Positions 23,140-34,285 of a DNA stretch of 59,509 nucleotides are shown here, one piece after another. A program made the position numbers and the translations under genes. This stretch comes from an uncultured Clostridia bacterium (GTDB lineage Bacteria; Bacillota; Clostridia; Christensenellales; Aristaeellaceae). Below the pieces are notes generated by a model that saw only the letters and a list, made by a program, of their open reading frames with translations, was not told where the DNA came from and searched no databases. Position 1 is the first letter of the stretch. Each line of letters opens with the position of its first letter. Where the stretch lies: the NCBI GenBank assembly GCA_946408995.1, contig CAMJUL010000014.1, forward strand, positions 1-59,509, read 5' to 3'.

Positions 23140-26103
23140 ATGAACCTGCCGTTGGAGCGGTTTCTATTGAAGGCGGAACAGGCGCCGTCCGCGGTCTTTA
23201 TCTATGACGACGCCCACCAGAACGGGGTCACCTACCATCAGGCGGAGGAACTCTCCGGCCGGGTCTATGCCTGGCTGAAGGACAGGGACATCGGGAAGGA
23301 GGACTTTGTCCTTATCAATCTCCCCCGGGGCGTCCTGCCCTTTCTTGCGGCCATCGGCGTGTGGCGGGCCGGCGCGGCCTTTGTGATCGTGGAGGAACAT
23401 TATTCGCCGGAGCGGGTGGCCTTCATCCGGAAGGACTGCGCCTGCCGGGCGGAGGTGAACCAGGCGGCCCTTGCGGAGATCCTCCGCTACGAGCCGCTGC
23501 GGGGAAGGGAGGAGACGGATCCCCACGACGCGGCCTTCGCCATCTATACATCAGGCACCACCGGCACCCCCAAGGGGGTGCTGCACGAGTACGGCAACCT
23601 GGAACTGTGCGCCCGGTCCCTGAGGATCAAGGGGAATCCCCTGCTGGGCAGGGAGGTTTTCCGTCCCTTTACGGCTTCCCAGAGCTTTGTGGCGGCCATC
23701 ATCGGACTGATCGGGGTCATGACCGCGGATTTTGCCCGGATGTACATCGTGCCCTACTCCACGGTCAAGAACCCGGAGGCCTTTATACGGCTGTTTGAGG
23801 AATACCGCTTCAACACGCTCTTCCTGTCCCCCTCCTATGCCCGGGTGCTGGGGCCGATGGTGCAGAAATACCTGAAAACGCTGGTCCTGGGGTCCGAAAG
23901 GGACTGCGGTATCCATTTCCCCGGGGTCGACGTATACAATTTCTACGCTTCCAGCGAAAGTCTGTTCCTGATCTCCGCCTTCAAAATCGACCGGATCTAT
24001 GATTCGGCCCCCGTGGGCAGGCCCACCTCCCTTCTGGACGTGCGCCTGCTTCGGGAAGATGGCCGGGAGGCGGCGGAGGGCGAAGTCGGGGAGGTCGTCT
24101 ATCAGACCCCCTATGTACGGGGCTACATCCGCCTTCCGGAGGAGACCGCCGAGGCCTTTTCGGGGGGCTATTACCATTCCGGCGACCTGGGACGGCTGAA
24201 CGAAGACGGCAACCTGGTCATCCTGGGGCGTAAAAACGACATGGTCAAGATCAACGGCAACCGGGTGGAGCCGGGAGAGATCGAGAGCGTGGCCCAAAAG
24301 GTGCTGGGGGTGGACTGGGCGGCGGCCCGGGTCTTTTCAGAGCCCGGGGAAGAGGCGGCGGTCTGCGTCTATTACACGGCGGACATCTCCCCGGATACGG
24401 AAGACGTCCGGAAGCGGATGATGGCCTACCTGCCCTATTACATGATCCCCACCCATCTGATCCATGTGGACCGTGTGCCCCTTCTGCCCAACGGGAAAAT
24501 GGACCGGAAGGCCCTGCCCAAGCCCACGGCGGAGGATTTCCGCCGCGCCTACACGCCCCCGGAGAACGAGACGGAACGCGCCCTCTGCAGGGGCTTTGAA
24601 AAGGTCCTGGCCCTGGAAAAGATCGGGGCGGAGGAGGACTTTTACGAATTGGGGGGCGATTCCCTCCGGTCCATCCGCCTGGTGCTGGAAAGCGGCCTGG
24701 AGGGCCTGAACGTGGGGGAGGTCTTCAAGGGCAGGACCCCGCGGAAGATCGCGGCGCTGTATCTGAAGGCCCATCCGGAGGGGCTCCTGGACCCGGAGGA
24801 GGAAAACCGCAAGGCCCTTTCCCGCCCCCACCGGCTGACGACGGAGCAATTGTACATGCTGGACTATCAGCTGTATACCCCCAAATCCACCATGTACAAC
24901 CTGTTTGCCCTTTTCCGCCTGGATCGGAGGGCAGTGGAGGCAAAGCGGCTTTCGGAGGCCGTGGAGACGGTCCTGCAGGCGCATCCGTCCCTTTTGACCA
25001 CGCTGTTCTTTGACGAGGACGGCGAGGTTTTGCAACGGTATTCCCCGGAGACCTTCACCCCCCTTCAGGTGGAAAAGCTGTCGGAAACGGAGCTGGAGGC
25101 CCTGAAGGACACCCTGGTGCAGCCCTACCGGCTGATGGGAAAACCGCTGTACCGCTGCCGGGTCTTCGAGACGGAAAAGAATGTATACCTGTTCCTGGAC
25201 GTCCATCACATGGTGTTTGACGGCCGGTCCTTCCGGGTGCTGATGGAGGACATCTCCGCGGTGTACGCTGGCGGCGCGCCGAGGCCGGATTTTTATTACC
25301 GCATGCTGGAAAAGCGCCAGCAGGCGGAGCGCAGTACCCTGTATCAGGAGAGCCGGAAGTATTTTGAGGACCTTTATGAGGGGACGGACTGGTCGGCCTA
25401 TCCGCCCTTTGACCATGAGTCCCGGGACAATACCGCCGGCGAGTGCGCCCTGCCCCTGCCGGCGGAGCGGGCGGGGACCGAGCGGGCCGAGCAAAGGTAC
25501 CATTTGACCCGGAACGAACTGTTTATCGGCCTTGCGCTTTTGACCCTGGCCGCGTACAATGATAAAGACGACGTGTACGTGTCCTGGATCTACAACGGCC
25601 GGGAGGAAAGACGCCTGACCACTACCACGGGCCTTTTGTTCAGGGAGCTTCCGGCGGGGGTCCACGTGGACCGCAGCCAGGGGGCTTCCGCCTTCTTCGC
25701 CGACGTGCGGGAGCGGGTGCAGGACGGCATCGGGCACAGCTGCTATCCTTACGTGGACAATTTCTTCTCCGACATGGCCAGCGGGAACATCTGCGTGCTT
25801 TACCAGCAGGACCTGCGGGACCCCATGGAGATCAACGGCGCCCTGCTGGAGCACGTGCCCATCCGGCAGAACCGGGCGGCCTCCCAGACGATATTGGACA
25901 TCCAGGTGCTGGACGGGGTCCGGGGCATGTCGCTGCTATTGGATTACACGGCCACGCTGTATGAGGAAAGCACCATCATGCGATTCGGGCGGCTGATGCG
26001 GGCCATCCTTGGGCAGATTCTAAAGGAGGACGGGCAGAACGAACGCCCCCTGGGAAGGCTGCTGGAGGCGGCCCTTGCAGATGTGCGGACGGAGGACAGG
26101 TAA
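23140..26103 (+). CDS. Single-module NRPS: adenylation, carrier and condensation domains
   Basis: A 987-residue protein with the order A-T-C. The adenylation domain (about 1-465) has the core YTSGTTGTPKG at residues 136-146, YHSGDLGRL and GRKNDMVKINGNRVEPGEIE, and ends with LPNGKMDRKAL. The carrier domain (about 475-550) has LGGDSL with Ser508 as the phosphopantetheine site. The condensation domain (about 560-987) has HHMVFDG at residues 689-695, which is the intact HHxxxDG motif. No thioesterase or reductase domain is present. The start follows AAAGGGGAGG with good spacing. It should activate one amino or aryl acid, load it on Ser508 and condense it with an acceptor. The terminal condensation domain suggests release by amide or ester formation with a free acceptor. 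Substrate and product are unknown. No phosphopantetheinyl transferase is seen nearby. Confidence 0.88.
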   Translation: MNLPLERFLLKAEQAPSAVFIYDDAHQNGVTYHQAEELSGRVYAWLKDRDIGKEDFVLINLPRGVLPFLAAIGVWRAGAAFVIVEEHYSPERVAFIRKDCACRAEVNQAALAEILRYEPLRGREETDPHDAAFAIYTSGTTGTPKGVLHEYGNLELCARSLRIKGNPLLGREVFRPFTASQSFVAAIIGLIGVMTADFARMYIVPYSTVKNPEAFIRLFEEYRFNTLFLSPSYARVLGPMVQKYLKTLVLGSERDCGIHFPGVDVYNFYASSESLFLISAFKIDRIYDSAPVGRPTSLLDVRLLREDGREAAEGEVGEVVYQTPYVRGYIRLPEETAEAFSGGYYHSGDLGRLNEDGNLVILGRKNDMVKINGNRVEPGEIESVAQKVLGVDWAAARVFSEPGEEAAVCVYYTADISPDTEDVRKRMMAYLPYYMIPTHLIHVDRVPLLPNGKMDRKALPKPTAEDFRRAYTPPENETERALCRGFEKVLALEKIGAEEDFYELGGDSLRSIRLVLESGLEGLNVGEVFKGRTPRKIAALYLKAHPEGLLDPEEENRKALSRPHRLTTEQLYMLDYQLYTPKSTMYNLFALFRLDRRAVEAKRLSEAVETVLQAHPSLLTTLFFDEDGEVLQRYSPETFTPLQVEKLSETELEALKDTLVQPYRLMGKPLYRCRVFETEKNVYLFLDVHHMVFDGRSFRVLMEDISAVYAGGAPRPDFYYRMLEKRQQAERSTLYQESRKYFEDLYEGTDWSAYPPFDHESRDNTAGECALPLPAERAGTERAEQRYHLTRNELFIGLALLTLAAYNDKDDVYVSWIYNGREERRLTTTTGLLFRELPAGVHVDRSQGASAFFADVRERVQDGIGHSCYPYVDNFFSDMASGNICVLYQQDLRDPMEINGALLEHVPIRQNRAASQTILDIQVLDGVRGMSLLLDYTATLYEESTIMRFGRLMRAILGQILKEDGQNERPLGRLLEAALADVRTEDR

Positions 26104-26127
26104 GCCAAAGGACGGAAAGGATCAGGT

Positions 26128-27108
26128 TTGGACAGGACAGAAACCCCGCTGATCTCGGTCAGGGAACTCAGCAAGCGCTTTATTCTGAGAAAAAAACGGG
26201 AACCGGGGGCGCTTTTCCGGGAGAAGGAAACGGTGCAGGCCCTCAGGGAGGTCTCCTTTGACATTGCCCGGGGGGAGCTGGTGGGGTATATCGGCCCAAA
26301 CGGCGCCGGGAAATCCACCACCGTCAAGATCCTCTCCGGCATCCTGACCCCGGACGGGGGAGAAGTCCGGGCCTGCGGAAAGGTGCCCTGGAAGGAGCGC
26401 AAAAGCTATGTCCGGCGCATCGGCGTGGTGTTCGGGCAAAGGATGCAATTGTGGTGGGACGTCCCCGTGCTGGACAGCTATACCCTGCTGAAGGAGATCT
26501 ACCGCATCCCGGAGAAAAGCTACCGGGAGCGCCTTGGAGAACTGACGGAAGCCCTGGATCTTTCAGGGCTTCTTCGCACGCCGCTGAGGCAGATGAGCCT
26601 CGGGCAGCGCATGCGGGCCGAGCTGTGCGGATCCCTGCTGCACAGGCCGGAGCTGCTGTTCCTGGACGAGCCCACCATCGGCCTGGACGCGGTCAGCAAA
26701 CTGGCGCTGAGGGATTTTTTGAAATGGGAAAACCAAAGGTACCGCACTACCGTGCTGCTGACCACCCACGACATGGAGGACATCGCGGCCCTGTGCCCCC
26801 GGGTGATGGTGCTGGGCCATGGACGGAAGCTGTACGACGGGACCCTCCAGACCCTCCTTGGACGCTATGACCGGCTGCGGACCGCGGAGGTGCGCTATGA
26901 CCGGGAGGACTGTGTCCCCGTCCTTCCGGAGGGCATTCGGGTGGAAAGGACAGGGGAGGGCTATCGCCTTTGCTATAGGCCCGAGACTCTTCCCACCGGG
27001 GAACTGCTTTCCCTTTTACAGAAGGCGGGCCCCATCCGGGAGCTGACCGTCCAACCGCAGAACATCGACCGAATGATCGCGGACATGTACCGGGAGATGG
27101 ATCTATGA
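26128..27108 (+). CDS. ABC-2 type exporter, ATP-binding protein
   Basis: A 326-residue ATPase. Walker A is GPNGAGKST (residues 56-64), the signature is MSLGQ (156-160), Walker B is LLFLDE (176-181) and the switch His is 214 in TTHDMED. The starting codon is TTG at 26128, preceded by AAAGGA six bases upstream; no ATG lies near. The pattern matches the ABC-2 ATPases (COG4586-like) that partner with two unequal permeases. It lies 24 bases after the NRPS stop and overlaps the next gene by four bases, so it is translationally coupled. It probably powers export of the NRPS product or a related surface compound; the cargo is inferred from position only. Confidence 0.9.
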   Translation: MDRTETPLISVRELSKRFILRKKREPGALFREKETVQALREVSFDIARGELVGYIGPNGAGKSTTVKILSGILTPDGGEVRACGKVPWKERKSYVRRIGVVFGQRMQLWWDVPVLDSYTLLKEIYRIPEKSYRERLGELTEALDLSGLLRTPLRQMSLGQRMRAELCGSLLHRPELLFLDEPTIGLDAVSKLALRDFLKWENQRYRTTVLLTTHDMEDIAALCPRVMVLGHGRKLYDGTLQTLLGRYDRLRTAEVRYDREDCVPVLPEGIRVERTGEGYRLCYRPETLPTGELLSLLQKAGPIRELTVQPQNIDRMIADMYREMDL

Positions 27109-27896
27109 GGGCGTACCTTTCCGTTTTCCGCATGCGGCTGCGCATGGAGACCCATTACCGCGGCGCGGTGCTGGGGGGCATCCTGTGCCAGATCTTCTTT
27201 GGACTGATCCTGGTGGCGCTGTACCGCACGCTGTACATGGGAAAGCCCCAGGAGCGGCCTTTTGCCCATGTGGCGGCCTACGTCTGGCTGCAGCAGGCCT
27301 TTTTCCGCATGCTGCTGTCTTCGGACGCGGACCTGATGGACAAAATCCGCACCGGGGCCATCGCCTATGACCTTTGCAGGCCGCTGGACCTGTACGGGTT
27401 TTACTATGCCCGCATCATGGCCCAGAAGCTGATGGGCAGCCTGCTGCGGGGCATCCCCATGCTGGTGTTCGCCTGCCTGCTGCCGGCGGGCTGGGGATTG
27501 TGCGCCCCCGCCTCCCCGCAGGCGCTGCTTGCGGCCCTGCCGGCCCTTTTGCTGGGGCTGATGTGCGTTTGCGCCATGGAGAACATCACCATGGCCTTTA
27601 CCATGCGGACCCTGGACCCCCGGGGCATCCAGGCCCTTATGAACCTGGCGATGATGATCTTGTGCGGCAACGTGCTGCCGCTGACGCTGTTCCCGGACCG
27701 CTGGCAGCGGGTGCTGGCACTTTTGCCCTACGCGCAGATGCTGGACGCGCCCATCCGGCTGTATACGGGGGAATACGGCCCGGAGCGGGCCGGGGAGGTG
27801 CTTTTGATCCAGGCGGTCTGGACCGGGGCGCTGATCCTTCTGGGCGCTTCTCTGTGGCGGCGGAACCGGAAGCGCCTGCTTGTGCAGGGAGGATGA
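27105..27896 (+). CDS. ABC-2 type exporter, permease subunit 1
   Basis: A 263-residue membrane protein with about six hydrophobic segments, for example around VLGGILCQIFFGLILVALY and LIQAVWTGALILLGASLW. It starts at an ATGA overlap with the ATPase gene and ends in another overlap with the second permease. Its size and the two-permease arrangement fit the COG4587/COG3694-like families. It should form half of the transmembrane channel in the cytoplasmic membrane. Confidence 0.85.
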   Translation: MRAYLSVFRMRLRMETHYRGAVLGGILCQIFFGLILVALYRTLYMGKPQERPFAHVAAYVWLQQAFFRMLLSSDADLMDKIRTGAIAYDLCRPLDLYGFYYARIMAQKLMGSLLRGIPMLVFACLLPAGWGLCAPASPQALLAALPALLLGLMCVCAMENITMAFTMRTLDPRGIQALMNLAMMILCGNVLPLTLFPDRWQRVLALLPYAQMLDAPIRLYTGEYGPERAGEVLLIQAVWTGALILLGASLWRRNRKRLLVQGG

Positions 27897-28702
27897 TGGG
27901 GGTGAAAACGCTGAGGCTGTACCTAAGCTCCATGGGCATCCTTCTCAAGAGCCAGTGGCAGTATCCCGCCTCCTTTTTGATGCAGACCCTGGCCCAATTG
28001 GTCATGGAGGGGGGAGAGATGCTGGCGGTGGTCCTGCTGGTGGACCGGTTTGACCACCTGAACCAATGGAGCGGCGGGGACCTGTATTTCTTCTTCGGGC
28101 TGATGAGCGTGACTTTTTACCTGACGGAGTGCTTTGGCCGGGGCATTACGGGCCAGTTTCCTTCCATGGTGCGCATGGGGCATCTGGACACCCTTCTGGT
28201 CCGCCCCCGGGGCATCCTGACCCAGGTGATGTGCAGCGCCGTGGATCCAAGGCGGGTGGCCTGCATCGCCGTTGGCGCGGTCAGCCTGGCGCTGGGCAGC
28301 CGCATGGCGCAGGTCCATTGGACCCTGCCAAAGGCGCTGCTGCTTCTGGAGAGCGTTTTCTGCGGGTTTTTCCTGATCCTGGGGCTGTTTCTGACCGAGG
28401 CGATCCTGTGCATCCACAGCGTGAAATCCGTGGAGATCGCCAACACCCTGACCTACGGGGGCCGCAGCGCCTGCCAGTACCCGGTGGACGCCTTTCCCCG
28501 GCCCCTGCGGGTGCTGTTTACGGTGGCGGCGCCCTTTGCCCTGGTGATGCATGTGCCCGCCTCCCGCATCCTGGAAAAGCCGCTTTTCCCCTGGCCGACT
28601 TGGACGGCCTGGCTCTGTCCCCTGGCGGGCCCGGCGGTGTTTGGGCTGATGGCCTTCCTGTTTTCAAGGGCCATGCGGTCCTACCGGTCCGCGGGAAGCT
28701 GA
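27893..28702 (+). CDS. ABC-2 type exporter, permease subunit 2
   Basis: About 269 residues with roughly six membrane segments, including GGEMLAVVLLVDRF and FCGFFLILGLFLTEAILC. I place the start at the ATG at 27893, which overlaps the previous stop as ATGA. The next in-frame ATG (27896) and a GTG at 27902, better spaced from GGGAGG, are alternatives. An open frame extends upstream to 27374 inside permease 1, but it lacks membrane character. It ends the operon; a hairpin terminator follows at 28824. Confidence 0.83.
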   Translation: MMGVKTLRLYLSSMGILLKSQWQYPASFLMQTLAQLVMEGGEMLAVVLLVDRFDHLNQWSGGDLYFFFGLMSVTFYLTECFGRGITGQFPSMVRMGHLDTLLVRPRGILTQVMCSAVDPRRVACIAVGAVSLALGSRMAQVHWTLPKALLLLESVFCGFFLILGLFLTEAILCIHSVKSVEIANTLTYGGRSACQYPVDAFPRPLRVLFTVAAPFALVMHVPASRILEKPLFPWPTWTAWLCPLAGPAVFGLMAFLFSRAMRSYRSAGS

Positions 28703-28712
28703 AAAGGGGGGA

Positions 28713-28769
28713 GGGATTAGGAGTTAGGGTTTAGGGACGGGGCTAATGTGGAATGTGGAGAGTGGAATG
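28713..28769. repeat. Low-complexity intergenic sequence with short repeats
   Basis: Between the exporter operon and its terminator lies a purine-rich stretch with TTAGG-type repeats (28718-28736) and AATGTGG/AGTGGAATG repeats (28745-28769). I see no coding potential. The whole 28703-28944 spacer otherwise holds only the terminator. Confidence 0.4.
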
Positions 28770-28823
28770 ACGGAGGACGGGGGTTGACAGGCTTTTTTGG
28801 TCTGCCAGCATTCCTTTGTCGGT

Positions 28824-28875
28824 GCACGCAAAAAAAGGAGCCTTTCCTCTGGGGAAAGGCTCTTTTTTTGCGTGC
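28824..28875. terminator. Bidirectional terminator between convergent genes
   Basis: The GAGCCTTTCC / GGAAAGGCTC stem is flanked by seven A and seven T residues and then by GCACGC / GCGTGC, giving a long extended hairpin. It can end transcription from the exporter operon (+) and from the hydrolase operon (-). Confidence 0.85.
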
Positions 28876-28944
28876 GCTTTTGCCTTGCTGAGCGCACTGC
28901 CTGTTCCGGTCCGAAGCATCGGACCGTTTTATGTTTTTAAGTTT

Positions 28945-29715
28945 TCAGTTTTCAGTGCAGAAGCTTCCTGCCCGCTGGCGGAGAAAATCGCGGATCAGCG
29001 CTTCCATGCGTCCGGGATCCCGGTCAAAATGATGGGTCTCCCCGGGAAGGAGCTCCAGGCGGGCGTCCGGATAGAGGAAAGCGGCGGTTTGGGATTCTCC
29101 GCAGGGCACCACGTCATCCGCATCGCTGTGGAGCAAAAGCACCGGGCCCGGGAAACGGCGCATGGCCTCCTCCACGTGCAGGGTCTGGGCCACCCGCAGG
29201 TAATGGCCGCCGAGGGTCAGGCCCTTGAGGACCCCGATCTCGTCCGGGATCCGCGCAGGGTCAAAGGAGAAGCCCAAAAGGGTCCCCTCCCTGGCGCACC
29301 GGGGGATCATGAAGGCGGGGGCGCGCAGGATCAGCCCTTTGATCCGGTCCGGCAGCATGCCGGCCACCAGCGCCGCCGTCAGACCCCCCTGGGAATGGCC
29401 TGACAGGTACAGGTCCCCCACGTCCGGAAGGGTCCGGGCGTAGTCGAGGACGCAAAGCGTGTTGGAGATCCATTTGTACAGGGTGTGGTTTTTGAACTCG
29501 CCGCCGCTTTCCCCATGGCCGTACAGGTCGAACCGCAGCGTGGCGAAGCCCGCCTGACGCATGGCGCGGCAGGCGGCAAGGGTATGGGAGCGGTCCTTGC
29601 TGCTGGTAAAGCCGTGCAGCACAACGAACAGCGGGCAGGGAGAGGGCACGGGGGAGGGCCGTTCCAGCACGGCGCTCAGGGCGATGCCGTCGTCCATGAC
29701 GGTGAATTGTTCCAT
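28945..29715 (-). CDS. Alpha/beta hydrolase, feruloyl (cinnamoyl) esterase-like
   Basis: A 256-residue cytoplasmic serine esterase without a signal peptide. The nucleophile elbow is GHSQGG (Ser108), the oxyanion region is LHGFTSS, the acid is probably Asp200 in HSDADDVVP, and the base is His228 or His229 in THHFD. The layout closely resembles Est1E/LJ0536-type cinnamoyl esterases, which release ferulic acid from plant-wall oligosaccharides. I chose the ATG at 29715, preceded by GAAAGG. A TTG at 29745 would overlap the upstream DUF1294 gene. The C-terminal codons and stop fall in a GAAAACTGAAAACTT repeat. Neighbouring glycosidases support a role in plant polysaccharide use. Confidence 0.82.
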   Translation of the reverse strand: MEQFTVMDDGIALSAVLERPSPVPSPCPLFVVLHGFTSSKDRSHTLAACRAMRQAGFATLRFDLYGHGESGGEFKNHTLYKWISNTLCVLDYARTLPDVGDLYLSGHSQGGLTAALVAGMLPDRIKGLILRAPAFMIPRCAREGTLLGFSFDPARIPDEIGVLKGLTLGGHYLRVAQTLHVEEAMRRFPGPVLLLHSDADDVVPCGESQTAAFLYPDARLELLPGETHHFDRDPGRMEALIRDFLRQRAGSFCTEN

Positions 29716-29737
29716 GGTTCTTTTGCCTTTCGTCGGG

Positions 29738-30019
29738 TCATGCAAAGACCCCCGCGGTCCATCCCCAAAGGAGCAAAGCGGCCTGGAGAAGAAGCATCAG
29801 GGGGAAAAAGAGTGTGAAATACCAGTGCCGGGTCTTGTGGCGGCACAGCCATATCCCCAGGACGCCCCCCAGGGCGCCAAAGCAGGCGGCGGCCAGGAAC
29901 AGCCGCTTTTCCGGCACACGCCGCCGGCCCTGCCGGGCACAGCGCTTGTCGTGGGCCATCAGGGAAAAGGACAGCAGGTTCATCATGAAAAGCGGGATGA
30001 GGACAAAGAGGGGGTTCAT
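29738..30019 (-). CDS. DUF1294 small membrane protein
   Basis: A 93-residue protein with an N-terminal hydrophobic helix, the DUF1294 hallmark around DKRCARQGRRRVPEKRL, then GALGGVLGIWLCRHKTRH and a final hydrophobic segment. It has two to three membrane helices. The function of the family is unknown. It sits 22 bases after the beta-galactosidase gene and 22 bases before the hydrolase start, probably in one operon. Confidence 0.85.
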   Translation of the reverse strand: MNPLFVLIPLFMMNLLSFSLMAHDKRCARQGRRRVPEKRLFLAAACFGALGGVLGIWLCRHKTRHWYFTLFFPLMLLLQAALLLWGWTAGVFA

Positions 30020-30041
30020 GGGAGGAGCTCCTTCCGGGGGA

Positions 30042-33092
<3,051 letters not shown>

Positions 33093-33497
33093 TCAGACGA
33101 GGAGGATGGTTTTGCGCTGGTCCATAAAGCAGGAGGCGATGGAAAGCACCGTGGCGACGGCGAAACAAGCGCCGCCCACAAGGACCGCCTGGGCGTTCCC
33201 GCCGATGAAGTGGACGCCGTTCCAGATGTCCGACAGGGTGGGCAGGCCGATGTACAGGTGCCAGGACAGGCCGCAGCCCCAGAAAAGGGCGGAAAGCAGC
33301 GGGGCGGCCACCCAATCAGTCAGACAGTTGACGATCTCAAAGACGATGCCCGCCGCCATCAGGCCGATGGTGATCCAGGAAAAGGTGATGTCCCCGGCGT
33401 CCGTGAAAAGGAGCCAGAGGGCGCCGGCGAGGGCGGCCAGGCAGGCCAGAAGGCCCAGGTAAAAGCCCGTGGTCCGGGCTGTGAACACGTTTTTCAT
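33093..33497 (-). CDS. Small four-helix membrane protein
   Basis: 134 residues. Four hydrophobic segments are visible, around FYLGLLACLAALAGALWLLF, ITIGLMAAGIVFEIV, LLSALFWGCGLSWHLYI and VGGACFAVATVLSIA. I do not recognise the family. The ATG at 33497 follows AGGAGGAAAG and overlaps the stop of the broken GH3 gene as ATGA, so it was translationally coupled to that gene. The partnership with a membrane-anchored GH3 suggests a role in the same surface complex or in sugar sensing; this is inference. Confidence 0.75.
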   Translation of the reverse strand: MKNVFTARTTGFYLGLLACLAALAGALWLLFTDAGDITFSWITIGLMAAGIVFEIVNCLTDWVAAPLLSALFWGCGLSWHLYIGLPTLSDIWNGVHFIGGNAQAVLVGGACFAVATVLSIASCFMDQRKTILLV

Positions 33498-34285
33498 CCC
33501 GCTTTCCTCCTGTTCTCTTTTCTCGCTGCGCTGATGACGAACATCACGGCGCAGAAGGCGGTAAGCACGCCAAGGCCGATGTCGATGCCCTTCAGGGCGT
33601 TCTGCCACCAGGGCACGAAATCCTGGACGGCGGTCTCTCGGGTCAGGCCGTTGACGAGGTTGGAATTGGCCATGGCATAGTAGAAGCTTTTGTTGGCCCA
33701 GCGAAGCTGCTGGAGGACGTAGCCGTCCTTGTTTTTGACCAGGTACTTGAGTACCTCCGTGGAGCGGCCGGAATCGGCGTTGAAGGTATCGGAGCCGGCC
33801 ACCAGGCAGGGCACGGTATAGACTTCCTTGGAGCCCTTGACGGAGTCGGTGATGGTGACGCCCTTGAAGCCCCATTCCTCCCGCAGGACGCCGGTGGCGG
33901 TGGCCGCGTTCTGGTACATGGTTTCAAGACCGATGCGGTTGAAAGACATCATGGTGTCCAGGGCGCCGCCCTTGGTGAAGGCGCCCTCAAAGCCCTTGAG
34001 GAAATTCTGCCGGCAGGCCTGCTCCTGGGCGAAGGTGCACAGGCCCGCCCGGTTGGTCTCCTGATCGTTGGCCACGAAGTGCTTGATGGCGGCGTTGACG
34101 CCCTTGGCCTGCATGGCGGCCGTCTGGGCGGCGCCCATCAGGTAGGACAGGACGCTGTCCTCGGAATAGTATTCAAAGTTGCGGCCGGAGAAGGGGGTGC
34201 GGTGCAGGTTCGCGCCAGGGGACCAGAGCTGGGTGGTGCCCACGAACAGGCAGTCCTCGCCGATGAAGCTGCCGCGCCGGGCCAT
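33494..34285 (-). pseudogene. Broken membrane-anchored GH3 glucosidase, C-terminal piece
   Basis: This is the catalytic-barrel half of a circularly permuted GH3 enzyme. It contains ANLHRTPFSGRNFEYYSED, KHFVANDQETNR and the nucleophile segment GVTITDSV. It ends with a membrane helix (IDIGLGVLTAFCAVMFVI) and a basic tail. Homologous frame extends upstream to about 34303 (SWNTERM), where it meets the other reading frame. The intact copy at 41498 has the same order and tail. It is unlikely to be translated as an enzyme unless the frameshift is a sequencing error. Confidence 0.8.

Noticed and set aside
27374-27892. Upstream extension of the second permease frame
   Set aside because: The extension overlaps permease 1 in another frame and lacks membrane segments. 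A coupled start with a ribosome-binding site lies at 27893.
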